Source of the DNA: JANNSX01 sp041397825
GTDB taxonomy: Bacteria > Pseudomonadota > Alphaproteobacteria > Rhizobiales > Hyphomicrobiaceae
NCBI GenBank assembly: GCA_041397825.1
Contig: JAWKVX010000003.1
Span: forward strand, 836,758 to 900,757
Direction: 5' to 3'
DNA length: 64,000 bases
Shown: positions 44,019-53,169 of the stretch, piece after piece
Position numbering within the stretch: the first letter of the stretch is position 1
How the letters are laid out: every line of letters starts with the position of its first letter
Program-made: the position numbers and the translations under genes
Notes under the pieces: generated by a model
Database searches by the model: none
What the model was told of the DNA's origin: nothing
What the model saw: the letters and a program-made list of their open reading frames with translations, nothing else

Positions 44019-47000
44019 TTGGGAATCGGAGTCTTGCGAGCTTTTCTGCTCATCGTCGGCTTTCTGATGGTGGCGGCGCTGACGGCGCTTTTCGCAGGCC
44101 CTGTGCTTGTCGACTGGAACGCCTATCGGGGGACCTTCGAGAAAGAGGCGACGGCCCTGCTGGGTCGCGAGGTGCGGGTCGGCGGCAATGCCAGCCTGCG
44201 GCTGCTCCCGGCGCCCTATCTGCACTTCGACAACGTGCGCATTGCCGATCAAACCGGCCGCTTCGACAATCCACTGATCCGGGTTGACGGGTTCACGATC
44301 TGGTTGTCGGTGCCGCCACTCCTCAGGGGGGCGGTCGAGGCTCGCGAGATCGAGCTCGAAGGGCCGGACGTGCGCCTGTCCGTCGACGAGGCCGGCAACG
44401 CCAACTGGCACGGGCTGGCCGCCGGGAGCCAGGTCCTGCCATTCGTGCCGACCGAGGTGTCGCTCGCATCGGTCAAAGTCCGCAATGGCCGGATCTCGAT
44501 CGCCCGAAGCGGGGTCGCCTCCCTGGTATCGCTCGAAGCGATCGACGGTGAGCTTGCGGCCTCCGCATTGTCCGGGCCCTACCGCTTCAGGGGCACGGTC
44601 GGAATTGGCGGTGCGACGCACGAGGTCCGGGTGTCGACGGCGGCGTTGGGGGGCGATCACAGCCTGCGGGTCAAGACCGTGGTGCGGGCCAGGGAAGCGG
44701 GACGCCTCTACGTCTTCGACGGCGAGCTCCTTGGCCTTGATTCGTTGCCACGGCTCGAAGGTGCGGTCGAGGCACAGTTCGGCCTGTCGCCCGGCGCGAT
44801 CGAGCCGCCGGACGATGCGGATCCGCATAAGCCTGTTCAACTGGCCGCCTCGGCGATGCGGCTGACCGGACAGCTGCAGGCGGATATCGCGGAAGGGGCG
44901 CTGACCGACATCAGTCTGACCTTCGAGAGCGACAACCGACCTCAGCAAGTCACCGGCGAGATCGCGTTCGAATGGAGCCGGGACGTCTCGATCGGCGCGC
45001 GGCTCGCGGCGCGCTGGCTGGACCTCGACCGCATTTCCGGCCGGCAGTCAGCGATCGGTCCCTGGCCCGCCCTCGAGACCTATGTCGGCCAGTTTCTCTC
45101 GGCATTTGCGGCGAATGCCAAGACTCGCCTCGTCGCCCGGATCGACCAGGCGCAACTCGGTGGCGAGCTCATCGGCGATGTCGCCATCGATGCCAAGCGT
45201 ACGGAGGCCGGCATCGAGCTTGCGGCGCTGACTGCGACGCTGCCCGGTACGACACGGCTGAGTGTGAGCGGCTCTCTGACGGAGCAGGACGGCGCCGAGC
45301 GGTTCGCCGGTCCGATCAGACTTTCCGGGACCAGCCTCGCCAAGCTGCTCAAGTGGTCGATGCCGGCCCTCGACCTCGCCGCTGCTTCCGGGAATGGCTT
45401 CTATATGCTGAGCGGCGAGGCCGATCTCACCAGACAATCGCTCCGCCTCGACCGACTGATGCTGGAGGTCGATCGCTCGCGGATCAGCGGGGCGCTGACC
45501 TACCAGGGTGGGGCGCCGGGCAAGCTGGCGCTGTCGCTTGACGGAGACCGCTTGGACCTCGGCGAGGTGATTGATGCGCCGCCGAGCCTGCCGAAGCTGT
45601 TGAGCGGCCTGGTTGCCACCGACATGCCGGCGGCCGATACGCAAGCAGATGGATCGCTGTTGGCGGTCGCGACCCGCTTCGTCGGAACTGTCGATGCCGA
45701 CGTCAAGCTGCGCATTGGTGACCTCAAGACGAAAGCCGGCCGGGTCGAGAACCTCGCCCTCATCATGCAACGCAGTGGCGGGCGCGTCGACATCGATCAG
45801 ATTGTTTTGAGGACCGGCTCGGGCCTGGCCCTGCAGGCGGCAGGGTCGTTTGCAGGCAACGGCGATGATGCAGACGGGCTGCTGCGATTCCGGGTCGAGG
45901 CCCCCAATGCGATGGCGCTCGACACGCTCGGCGGTTTCGTGGCGTTGCCGGAGCACGTGCTCGCGCCGGCGCGCCGCTTTGCCATCGCGGCGCCGCTCCG
46001 GCTGGCCGGCAGCATCCGGCGCGACAAGGGCGGCGGCGCCGGGCGAACCGAGATCAACATCGACGGAAGTTCGGCCGGTGCACGGCTTTCGATGCGTCTG
46101 CGGGGCGATCGGTCCCTTGCCGAGCTGGCGCAGGGCCAAACCGATCTTGTGCTGTCACTGGGCGACAGCGACAGTCTTCGCTTGATGTCCAGGCTATCCG
46201 GCCGATCCATTGTGGCTGTTCCCCCGGAGCTGCGGCAGGCGACCGGCGCGGGGCCGGGCGAGCTGACGATCAGAGCGAGCGGTGTGCCGGGCACGTCGAT
46301 GGCTGTCGTGGCCGGGCTGGATGCCGAAGGAACTGCCATTGGCTTCCAGGGCTCCGCGACTTTCGGGGATCAGGAGCCTCATGCGACGGGCGACATCAAC
46401 ATCTCGCTGAGCTCGATCGACGACACGCTCGCGTCGCTCGGCCTGACGCCGCTCGGCGAGGCCTCGCCGGGCATGCGTTTGTCCGGGCGCATCGATCTCC
46501 GGGAGGCCGGCCTGGCGATCGGTCCGCTCAACGGCGAGATTGACGGCATCCAGGTTTCCGGCGATGCCAAGGCTCGCTTCGCAGAGGACGGTCCGGAGAT
46601 CGAGGCCTCGCTTGTCGCGGGTCGAGTGCGGCTCGCGCGACTTCTGGCGCCGCTCCTCGCCGCCGACCCGATTTCCGGCCTGTCGGTCGATGCCGGGTCA
46701 AAGGAGGAGGCCGTGGACGCACCGCAGCCGGCCGGGGAGGGCGCCGAGGACAGCGGCGACCCGATCGTCTGGTCCGACCGCCCGTTCAGTCTCGATCTGC
46801 TCAAGGGCTGGCGGGCCAGGCTCGCCATCAAGACCGGTACGATCGAGATTCTCGACGGGCTCGTGCTGGAGGATGCATCGGTCCAGGCGGAAAGCGCTGC
46901 CGACACGCTGACGCTCACCAAGCTCGCCGGCAATGCGCTGGGGGGTGAGGTTGCCATCAGTGGGCATCTCAAACGTGGCAAAGCGGGAGCCCGTCTCGAC

Positions 47001-47915
47001 CTGGCGGCATCCGTCAAGGGCGCGGAGCTCGAGGAGTTGTTCGCTGACGACGACGGGCGGGCCAAGGGACAAGGGGCGGTCGAGGGAACCCTGAGCTTGG
47101 CGGCGAGCGGGTTGACGCCACGCGGGATGGTGGCCGTGCTCGAAGGTCAGGGTGCTCTTAGCATCACGGATGGAAAGATCGACGGACTTTCGCCCGTGAC
47201 CGTCGATCAGACGGCGCGGCAATTGTTGTCTGGCGATGCCAAGATCGACCAGGAGGCGATTGCCAAGGCGATCGGCGAAGCTCGGCATGCGGCGGATCTG
47301 CCGCTGGGCCGATTGACGACCAAGCTTTCCGTCGTCGACGGCGCGCTGCGGGCCGAGCCTGTCTCGGTCGAGACCGATCAGGCGGTCGTCCGGCTCAGTG
47401 GCGGTGTCGATCTCAGTACTCTCAGGCTTTCCAGCAATTGGACGATCGCACCGAAACCCGCCGAGACGGGCATCCAGCCCCTCCCACCCGTGACGATCGT
47501 CTATGAAGGTCCAATCTCCGAGATCACCACGCTCGCAGCTGAAGCCGATGTGGAGGTGCTGGAGCGGGAGCTGCTCGCGCGCCAGATCATCGGCGGTGAG
47601 GAGCAGCTGAAGGGGCTTTGGCCGGATGCGCCGGCGCGGTTTAATGAAGGCATGCTGCCGGATGCCGATCGCGCCGCGCCCATCCCCGTTCTGGTCGAGC
47701 CAGCGCCGGCTGTCGAGGGCGGGGCACTGGAGCCGATTCTCGCCGAGCCGGCTGGCACCAAGAAGGCCAAGAAATCCGCGACTCGCTCGAAGGCGAGCAC
47801 GCAATCCGAGGCGCAGGCGCTTGTTTCGTCGCCGTCGCAAGTTGTGAAGCCGAAGCGCAAGCCGAAGCGCAAGAAGCTTACTGTCCGCGAAAGTGACAAT
47901 GTCGGGTTGAGATAG
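44019..47915 (+). CDS. AsmA-family outer-membrane biogenesis protein
   Basis: A 1298-residue protein with an N-terminal membrane anchor (LLIVGFLMVAALTALFAGPV), then the AsmA domain (FEKEATALLGREVRVGGNAS and an IRVDGFTIWLSVPPLLRG stretch) and a long beta-rich body of repeated strands, ending with an AsmA-2 domain (GMVAVLEGQGALSITDGKID). Such proteins form bridge-like channels moving phospholipid across the periplasm. The C-terminal 60 residues are Lys-rich (KPKRKPKRKK). The proposed start is TTG at 44019 with no clear ribosome site; a TTG at 44034 is possible. Confidence 0.9.
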   Translation: MGIGVLRAFLLIVGFLMVAALTALFAGPVLVDWNAYRGTFEKEATALLGREVRVGGNASLRLLPAPYLHFDNVRIADQTGRFDNPLIRVDGFTIWLSVPPLLRGAVEAREIELEGPDVRLSVDEAGNANWHGLAAGSQVLPFVPTEVSLASVKVRNGRISIARSGVASLVSLEAIDGELAASALSGPYRFRGTVGIGGATHEVRVSTAALGGDHSLRVKTVVRAREAGRLYVFDGELLGLDSLPRLEGAVEAQFGLSPGAIEPPDDADPHKPVQLAASAMRLTGQLQADIAEGALTDISLTFESDNRPQQVTGEIAFEWSRDVSIGARLAARWLDLDRISGRQSAIGPWPALETYVGQFLSAFAANAKTRLVARIDQAQLGGELIGDVAIDAKRTEAGIELAALTATLPGTTRLSVSGSLTEQDGAERFAGPIRLSGTSLAKLLKWSMPALDLAAASGNGFYMLSGEADLTRQSLRLDRLMLEVDRSRISGALTYQGGAPGKLALSLDGDRLDLGEVIDAPPSLPKLLSGLVATDMPAADTQADGSLLAVATRFVGTVDADVKLRIGDLKTKAGRVENLALIMQRSGGRVDIDQIVLRTGSGLALQAAGSFAGNGDDADGLLRFRVEAPNAMALDTLGGFVALPEHVLAPARRFAIAAPLRLAGSIRRDKGGGAGRTEINIDGSSAGARLSMRLRGDRSLAELAQGQTDLVLSLGDSDSLRLMSRLSGRSIVAVPPELRQATGAGPGELTIRASGVPGTSMAVVAGLDAEGTAIGFQGSATFGDQEPHATGDINISLSSIDDTLASLGLTPLGEASPGMRLSGRIDLREAGLAIGPLNGEIDGIQVSGDAKARFAEDGPEIEASLVAGRVRLARLLAPLLAADPISGLSVDAGSKEEAVDAPQPAGEGAEDSGDPIVWSDRPFSLDLLKGWRARLAIKTGTIEILDGLVLEDASVQAESAADTLTLTKLAGNALGGEVAISGHLKRGKAGARLDLAASVKGAELEELFADDDGRAKGQGAVEGTLSLAASGLTPRGMVAVLEGQGALSITDGKIDGLSPVTVDQTARQLLSGDAKIDQEAIAKAIGEARHAADLPLGRLTTKLSVVDGALRAEPVSVETDQAVVRLSGGVDLSTLRLSSNWTIAPKPAETGIQPLPPVTIVYEGPISEITTLAAEADVEVLERELLARQIIGGEEQLKGLWPDAPARFNEGMLPDADRAAPIPVLVEPAPAVEGGALEPILAEPAGTKKAKKSATRSKASTQSEAQALVSSPSQVVKPKRKPKRKKLTVRESDNVGLR

Positions 47916-47948
47916 GCCCGCCGTTTCAGCCCCTGGAGGTGGCATGAC

Positions 47949-48401
47949 GTGGCGAGACTGACGTTGGAGTTGGTGATGCGTGCAGCCGGCATGGTCCGCG
48001 GGACGATCACGGTGTTGGCCCTCGGCATTGGCCTATGGGGCCCCGCAGTCGCAGCCCCCTTGGACGACGAGACGTGCAAGACCTTCGAGACGCAGCAGAG
48101 GCTCCTGGAAAGCCAGGGTCTGCAGGCGGATCTCGCCAAGGGGATTGATGCGGCAAGAACCGAGCTTGCCGCCTCCCGGCTCGAGCTGGTGAAACATTAC
48201 ATCTACCTCAAGGAGCAGGTCGCCTTTCGCTGCCCCAGCCTGCTGGTCGTCTCGGTGCCCGAGCTCGCCGAGCCGGAGGCGCAGCAGCCGCTCGCGGCGG
48301 CCGCTCCAAGTTCGTCGTCCAAGAAAAAATCCAAGCGGAAGAAGAAATCCGCCGAGGGCACGGTGCCGCCACCGCCAAAGAAGGCGACCGTGACACAATA
48401 G
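47949..48401 (+). CDS. Hypothetical secreted protein with Lys-rich tail
   Basis: A 150-residue protein. A signal peptide (VRGTITVLALGIGLWGPAVA) precedes a helical middle (CKTFETQQRLLESQGLQADL) and FRCPSLLVVSVPEL, with two Cys residues that could pair. The tail is Ser/Lys/Pro-rich (SSSSKKKSKRKKKS, then PPPPKKAT). GTG at 47949 has GGAGG 9 nt upstream. It lies 33 nt after the AsmA gene, which also ends Lys-rich, and 69 nt before secG. No known family was recognised. Confidence 0.75.
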   Translation: MARLTLELVMRAAGMVRGTITVLALGIGLWGPAVAAPLDDETCKTFETQQRLLESQGLQADLAKGIDAARTELAASRLELVKHYIYLKEQVAFRCPSLLVVSVPELAEPEAQQPLAAAAPSSSSKKKSKRKKKSAEGTVPPPPKKATVTQ

Positions 48402-48470
48402 CCGCCGACGCTGGTCATCGCCGGCGACTTTGTGTAAGAGAGGGCGCCGCCGCTACCTATAAGGACCGCC

Positions 48471-48881
48471 ATGACGACCGTTCTGCTTGTCATCCATCTG
48501 ATGATCGCCGCCGCGCTGGTGGGCGTCGTTCTCATTCAGAAGTCGGAAGGCGGGGCGCTGGGCATCGGCGGCGGAGGCGGCAATTTCATGACCGGCCGCG
48601 GCACCGCCAATCTGCTGACCCGGATCACGGCCGCCCTGGCAACCGGCTTCTTCCTCACCAGCCTCGTCCTCTCGATACTCGCCAGCGGTGGCGGCAAGCC
48701 GGCATCGATCCTCGACCAGTTGGGCGGGCAGGGGGCCGGCACCAGCGCACCGGCGACGAGCGGCACCTCGACGGGCGAGCCTGCGACGAGCGGAACGACC
48801 TCCGGGGCTTCGACCGAAGGTGGCGGAGCAACCGGCGGTGGGGCGGAGCCGACGACCCAGGGCGCACCGCAGTCTCAATGA
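48471..48881 (+). CDS. secG: Preprotein translocase subunit SecG
   Basis: A 136-residue Sec translocon subunit in the inner membrane. Two transmembrane helices (VLLVIHLMIAAALVGVVLIQ, and ALATGFFLTSLVLSILAS) flank the cytoplasmic loop KSEGGALGIGGGGGNFMTGR, the SecG signature. The C-terminal 55 residues are Gly/Ser/Thr-rich low complexity, common in alphaproteobacteria. AAGGA lies upstream of the ATG. pyrG follows, the usual alphaproteobacterial order. Confidence 0.95.
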   Translation: MTTVLLVIHLMIAAALVGVVLIQKSEGGALGIGGGGGNFMTGRGTANLLTRITAALATGFFLTSLVLSILASGGGKPASILDQLGGQGAGTSAPATSGTSTGEPATSGTTSGASTEGGGATGGGAEPTTQGAPQSQ

Positions 48882-49029
48882 GTTTCGGCCAGGGCGGCGC
48901 TCTGAGCGATTGTTCGCTCTCCGTTGCTACATGTTGATTTCTCAGTTATTCACGGATTTCGGGTGCGCCTCCTCGTCGCGCCAATTTTGAGTCCACGAAT
49001 CGTCAGGACCTGATGTAGGGTCGAGGCCC

Positions 49030-50658
49030 ATGGCGCGGTACATCTTCATCACCGGCGGCGTGGTCTCCTCTCTTGGTAAAGGCCTAGCCTCAGCGGCTCT
49101 CGGGGCGCTCCTGCAAGCGCGCGGCTATCGCGTGCGCTTGCGCAAGCTCGACCCCTATCTCAATGTCGATCCGGGCACCATGAGCCCCTATCAGCACGGC
49201 GAGGTGTTCGTCACCGACGACGGAGCGGAGACGGATCTCGATCTCGGGCACTACGAGCGCTTCACAGGCGTATCGGCTCAGAAGTCTGACAACATCACCA
49301 CTGGCCGGATCTACCAGGACATCCTCGCCAAGGAGCGACGCGGCGACTATCTGGGTGCGACGGTGCAGGTCATCCCGCACGTCACCGATCATATCAAGAC
49401 GTTCGTGCGCACCGGTAACGACAATGTCGATTTCGTGCTGGTCGAGATCGGCGGCACGGTCGGCGATATCGAGGGCCTGCCCTTCTTCGAGGCCGTGCGG
49501 CAGCTCCACAACGACCTGCCGCGGGGCGATTCGATCTTCATCCACCTGACGCTCATCCCCTTCATTCCGGCTGCCGGCGAGCTCAAGACCAAGCCGACCC
49601 AGCACTCGGTCAAAGAGCTCAGATCGATCGGCATTCAGCCGGACGTGCTGTTGTGTCGTTGCGACCGGCAGGTGCCTAAATCGGAACGGAAGAAGATCGC
49701 GCTCTTTTGCAACGTGCGCGAGAGCGCCGTCATCCAGGCGCTCGACGTCGCCTCGATCTACGACGTGCCGGTCGCCTATCACAAGGAGGGGCTAGACCGG
49801 GAGGTGCTCGCGGCCTTCGGCATCAAGGATGCCCCCGATCCGGATCTCTCGCGCTGGGAGGAGATCAGCCATCGCATCAAGCATCCGGAAGGCGAGGTGA
49901 CGATCGCCGTCGTCGGCAAGTACACGAGCCTCAAGGACGCCTACAAGTCGTTGATCGAGGCACTCGTCCACGGTGGCATCGCCAACAATGTGAAGGTGAA
50001 GCTCGACTGGATCGATTCGGAGATCTTCGAGCGCAGCGATCCCGCGCCCGCGCTCGAGCACGTGCATGGCATCCTCGTGCCCGGTGGTTTTGGCGAGCGC
50101 GGTACCGAAGGCAAGATTCTCGCCGCCAAATTCGCCCGCGAGCGCAAGGTGCCGTATTTCGGCATCTGCTTCGGCATGCAGATGGCTTGTATCGAGGCGG
50201 CACGGCATCTGGCGGGGATCGAGTGTGCGTCCTCCACCGAGTTCGGCCGGACGAGCGAGCCCGTTGTCGGTGAGATGACCGAATGGATGCGTGGCGACCA
50301 GCTCGAGAAACGGCGTGCCGGCGGGGATCTCGGCGGCACGATGCGGCTCGGCGCCTTCGAGGCGCATCTGTCCGGCAACTCCAAGATCGCGGCAATCTAC
50401 GAGGCGACGACCATCTCCGAGCGTCACCGGCATCGCTACGAGGTCAACACCCATTATCGTGAGCGGTTGGAGAATGCGGGGCTCATTTTCAGCGGCATGT
50501 CGCCGGATGGTTTGCTGCCGGAGACCGTCGAGTATCCGGACCATCCCTGGTTCATTGGCGTCCAGTTTCACCCGGAATTGAAGAGCCGCCCCTTCGATCC
50601 TCATCCGCTGTTCAGGAGCTTCATCGGCGCGGCGGTCGAGCAGTCGAGGCTGGTGTAG
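49030..50658 (+). CDS. pyrG: CTP synthase
   Basis: A 542-residue enzyme that makes CTP from UTP with glutamine and ATP. The N-terminal synthetase domain opens with FITGGVVSSLGKGLASAALG and has DPYLNVDPGTMSPYQHGEVF. The C-terminal glutamine amidotransferase domain has the nucleophile in YFGICFGMQ and the His/Glu pair in GVQFHPELKSRP. Length is that of the family and nothing is unusual. Confidence 0.98.
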   Translation: MARYIFITGGVVSSLGKGLASAALGALLQARGYRVRLRKLDPYLNVDPGTMSPYQHGEVFVTDDGAETDLDLGHYERFTGVSAQKSDNITTGRIYQDILAKERRGDYLGATVQVIPHVTDHIKTFVRTGNDNVDFVLVEIGGTVGDIEGLPFFEAVRQLHNDLPRGDSIFIHLTLIPFIPAAGELKTKPTQHSVKELRSIGIQPDVLLCRCDRQVPKSERKKIALFCNVRESAVIQALDVASIYDVPVAYHKEGLDREVLAAFGIKDAPDPDLSRWEEISHRIKHPEGEVTIAVVGKYTSLKDAYKSLIEALVHGGIANNVKVKLDWIDSEIFERSDPAPALEHVHGILVPGGFGERGTEGKILAAKFARERKVPYFGICFGMQMACIEAARHLAGIECASSTEFGRTSEPVVGEMTEWMRGDQLEKRRAGGDLGGTMRLGAFEAHLSGNSKIAAIYEATTISERHRHRYEVNTHYRERLENAGLIFSGMSPDGLLPETVEYPDHPWFIGVQFHPELKSRPFDPHPLFRSFIGAAVEQSRLV

Positions 50659-50723
50659 TGCACTGATCGGGACTTCGCCCCCGCAGCCGCTGGCATGGTT
50701 GGTACCGACCGAATGGCCCCTGG

Positions 50724-50746
50724 ATGGCCGGGTCGGGCCCGGCCAT
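50724..50746. terminator. Hairpin between pyrG and the convergent amidase gene
   Basis: ATGGCCGGG and CCCGGCCAT form a perfect 9-bp stem around TCGGG. No T-run follows. It looks like the dispersed TGGATGGCCGGGTC...CCGGCCATGACG element common between alphaproteobacterial genes, here able to act as a shared transcription end. Confidence 0.5.
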
Positions 50747-50774
50747 GACGAGGTGGTTCAAGTGTTTCCGGTCT

Positions 50775-52229
50775 TCACCCCAACCCCAGCCGCTCCGCCT
50801 CCGCAAGCCTCCCCAAATCCGGCACCGGCCGCTTCGTCTCCGCGTTCCGAGCCAGCACCTGCTCCAGCGCATGGGCGACCTCGAGCACCAGGAGATCGCT
50901 GCCCTTCGGGCCCACCACCTGGATGCCGAACGGCAGGCCCTTGTGGTCGAGCCCGCAGGGAATGACGCAGCTCGCCGCCAGCGCCATCGTCGGGCAGTAG
51001 GCGAGCGCGAGCCAGCTCGTGTAGTTGGCAAGCACCTCGCCGTTGATCGCCTTCACGTAGGGCTCGGCGTGCGGGAAGGGCGAGACGGTTGCCGCCGGGC
51101 AGATCAGCACATCGTGATCGTCGAAGAAGTCGAGGAAGTCGCGATAGAGGATCGTCTGCTTGGCATGCGCGCGGGCGACGTCCGCCATCGTGTATTTGAG
51201 GCCACGCTCGGTGCCGTCGATCACAAAGCGATTGAGCCGGTCGCGCTTCGTCGCCAGCGCCGTCTCGAACGCCGCGACGAAACCGATGGCACGCAAGACC
51301 TCGAACACCTCGTGCACGTCCGGGAACGCGGGCTCGCCCCACTCGGCCGAGCGAAAGACGTGGCTGAATGATTTCGCTCGGCGGAGGAATGTCTCGCGAA
51401 TGCCGTGATCAACCGGTGCCTTGCCGAGATCGGGCGAAAAGGCGGCGCGGATCGTCGACAGATCGACGGCGCCGAGGTGGTCGGGCGCGCCGAGTGCCGC
51501 CGGGCTGGAGTAGGGATCGCGCAGGTCGTAGTCGAGTTGTGCGCGGAGCAGCAGATAGGCGTCTTCAACCGTCCGCCCCATCGGCCCGAGCACGCCGAAC
51601 GGCGACAGTGCCGCCGTGGAGGATGCATCCGGCACGAGGCCGGGCGAGGGTCTGAAGCCCACGACGCCGCAGAAACCTGCTGGCGTGCGCAGACTACCGC
51701 CCATGTCGGAGCCGGTCGCAAGCGGCGACATGCCAGTCGCGAGCACCACCGCCGAGCCGCCCGATGAGCCGGCCGAGGTGAGCCTTGGGTCGAACGGATT
51801 GCCGGTCGGGCCGAAGACGCGGTTGGTCGTGTTGGCGCCCGCGCCGAACTCGGGCGTATTGGTCTTGGCGAACACGATGCCGCCCGCCTGCCGCACATTG
51901 GCGACCATGGCGTCGTCGTCCTGGGGAATGTGATGCTCGTAGAGGAGAGAGCCCTGGGTCGTGCGCATGCCGGCGGTGTTCTCAAGATCCTTCACGGCGA
52001 CCGGCAGGCCGTGCAGGGGCTCGAGCTCCTCTCCCGCCATGACGGCTTCTTCGGCGCGTTTGGCGCCGGCAATCCCGGCATCGGCATCGAGCGTCACCAC
52101 CGCGTTCACCGCCGGGTTGACCATGTCGATCCGGGTGAGAGCGGCCTGCATGACCTCGACCGGCGAGACGGCCTTCGTACCGATCAGCCGGCGCAACTCG
52201 GTCGCAGAAAGGTCGGCGAGATCGGTCAT
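50775..52229 (-). CDS. Amidase signature-family amidase
   Basis: A 484-residue amidase. The Ser-cisSer-Lys triad is K80 (GLPVAVKD), S155 (TSAGSSGG) and S179 (SDMGGSLRTPAGFCG), all in the expected order. It resembles GatA-like amidohydrolases, but no gatB or gatC is near, so it is a free amide hydrolase rather than part of the tRNA amidotransferase. It starts 7 nt below the M15-type gene, so the two are probably co-transcribed. Substrate unknown. Confidence 0.93.
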   Translation of the reverse strand: MTDLADLSATELRRLIGTKAVSPVEVMQAALTRIDMVNPAVNAVVTLDADAGIAGAKRAEEAVMAGEELEPLHGLPVAVKDLENTAGMRTTQGSLLYEHHIPQDDDAMVANVRQAGGIVFAKTNTPEFGAGANTTNRVFGPTGNPFDPRLTSAGSSGGSAVVLATGMSPLATGSDMGGSLRTPAGFCGVVGFRPSPGLVPDASSTAALSPFGVLGPMGRTVEDAYLLLRAQLDYDLRDPYSSPAALGAPDHLGAVDLSTIRAAFSPDLGKAPVDHGIRETFLRRAKSFSHVFRSAEWGEPAFPDVHEVFEVLRAIGFVAAFETALATKRDRLNRFVIDGTERGLKYTMADVARAHAKQTILYRDFLDFFDDHDVLICPAATVSPFPHAEPYVKAINGEVLANYTSWLALAYCPTMALAASCVIPCGLDHKGLPFGIQVVGPKGSDLLVLEVAHALEQVLARNAETKRPVPDLGRLAEAERLGLG

Positions 52230-52236
52230 GTGGTCC

Positions 52237-53034
52237 TCATTGGCCTGCTTTGCCGAGCGCGATCAGCTCGGGCCGGTATTCGAAATGCATCGTATCATAG
52301 TGATACCACTTGCCGCCCCAGATGAAGCCGTGCTTCTCGAAGATCTCGACGATCTCGATCGGCACCTGGTTCTTGTAGGGGTAGTGACCGTTCTTGTCGG
52401 GCTCCGCCCACCGCCAATAGTCCGACACCTTCGTGTTGATGTCGATCGCTGCCGCATAGGCGTGCATGCTGTAGCGCTGGGTGCCGGCAATGACGCGGCA
52501 ATTGTAGGTGCCGGCGGAAGGCTTCAAGTAGCGCATGAACTTTTCCGGGAGCTCGTCGAGCTCGGCCGATACGGCCTCGAGTGCCTTGGCGACGCCATGG
52601 GCCGACGTTACCTCGACCTTGCCGCCCTTGTGTTTTGGCAGCCAGTTGACGGCGACGAGCTGACTCTCGACCTCGCCTTTGCGGCAATCGCCATAGAGCG
52701 CCTTGAACAGGGGCTCGAAGCGGACCCGGCCAGGATCCTCATCGACACCGGGCGGGAAGCCCGCATTGCCGAGCTTGTAGGGCACATAGAACTGATCGGT
52801 GATGTCCGGCTCGTTCAGCAGCGTCTCGAACGGCTTCTCGCCGCGGCCGTCGTCGATCGGAAAGCGGGTGCCGTCCTTCATCACGAGGTCGTTGCCCTCT
52901 TGTCCGGCGATCTGCTCTGGGTACGCCGCAATCAAGGCCGTGATCGGCGGGCTGCCGGTGTCGGCCGCGAAGACGTGGGCCATCGGGCCCATGCCGAGAC
53001 TGAGGGCCGCGAGGATGACTGTCGTAAATCGCAT
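52237..53034 (-). CDS. M15-type (VanY-like) D-alanyl-D-alanine carboxypeptidase family protein
   Basis: A 265-residue exported protein. A signal peptide (VILAALSLGMGPMAHVFA) is followed by a long N-terminal part and a C-terminal M15 core: SMHAYAAAIDIN with zinc-binding His and Asp, and WYHYDTMHFEYRPEL with the second His. Such proteins trim peptidoglycan stem peptides. The ATG at 53034 has GAGGA upstream; longer readings overlap the divergent caspase gene and lack a signal peptide. Confidence 0.85.
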   Translation of the reverse strand: MRFTTVILAALSLGMGPMAHVFAADTGSPPITALIAAYPEQIAGQEGNDLVMKDGTRFPIDDGRGEKPFETLLNEPDITDQFYVPYKLGNAGFPPGVDEDPGRVRFEPLFKALYGDCRKGEVESQLVAVNWLPKHKGGKVEVTSAHGVAKALEAVSAELDELPEKFMRYLKPSAGTYNCRVIAGTQRYSMHAYAAAIDINTKVSDYWRWAEPDKNGHYPYKNQVPIEIVEIFEKHGFIWGGKWYHYDTMHFEYRPELIALGKAGQ

Positions 53035-53169
53035 AGACGTCCTCTGAGATTGGGAGGCGAGCGCAAGCCAGCGCGGTAAGAGGGCTTCATTCATACACGC
53101 AAATCGGCTTGAATGGTGGGCCTGCCTATGCCGAGATTGGGACCGGTCCGACCAGTAGGAGATCATGAC

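Noticed and set aside
41953..44067. 704-codon frame opposite uvrD
   Set aside because: Shadow of the helicase gene on the other strand; uvrD motifs are unambiguous.
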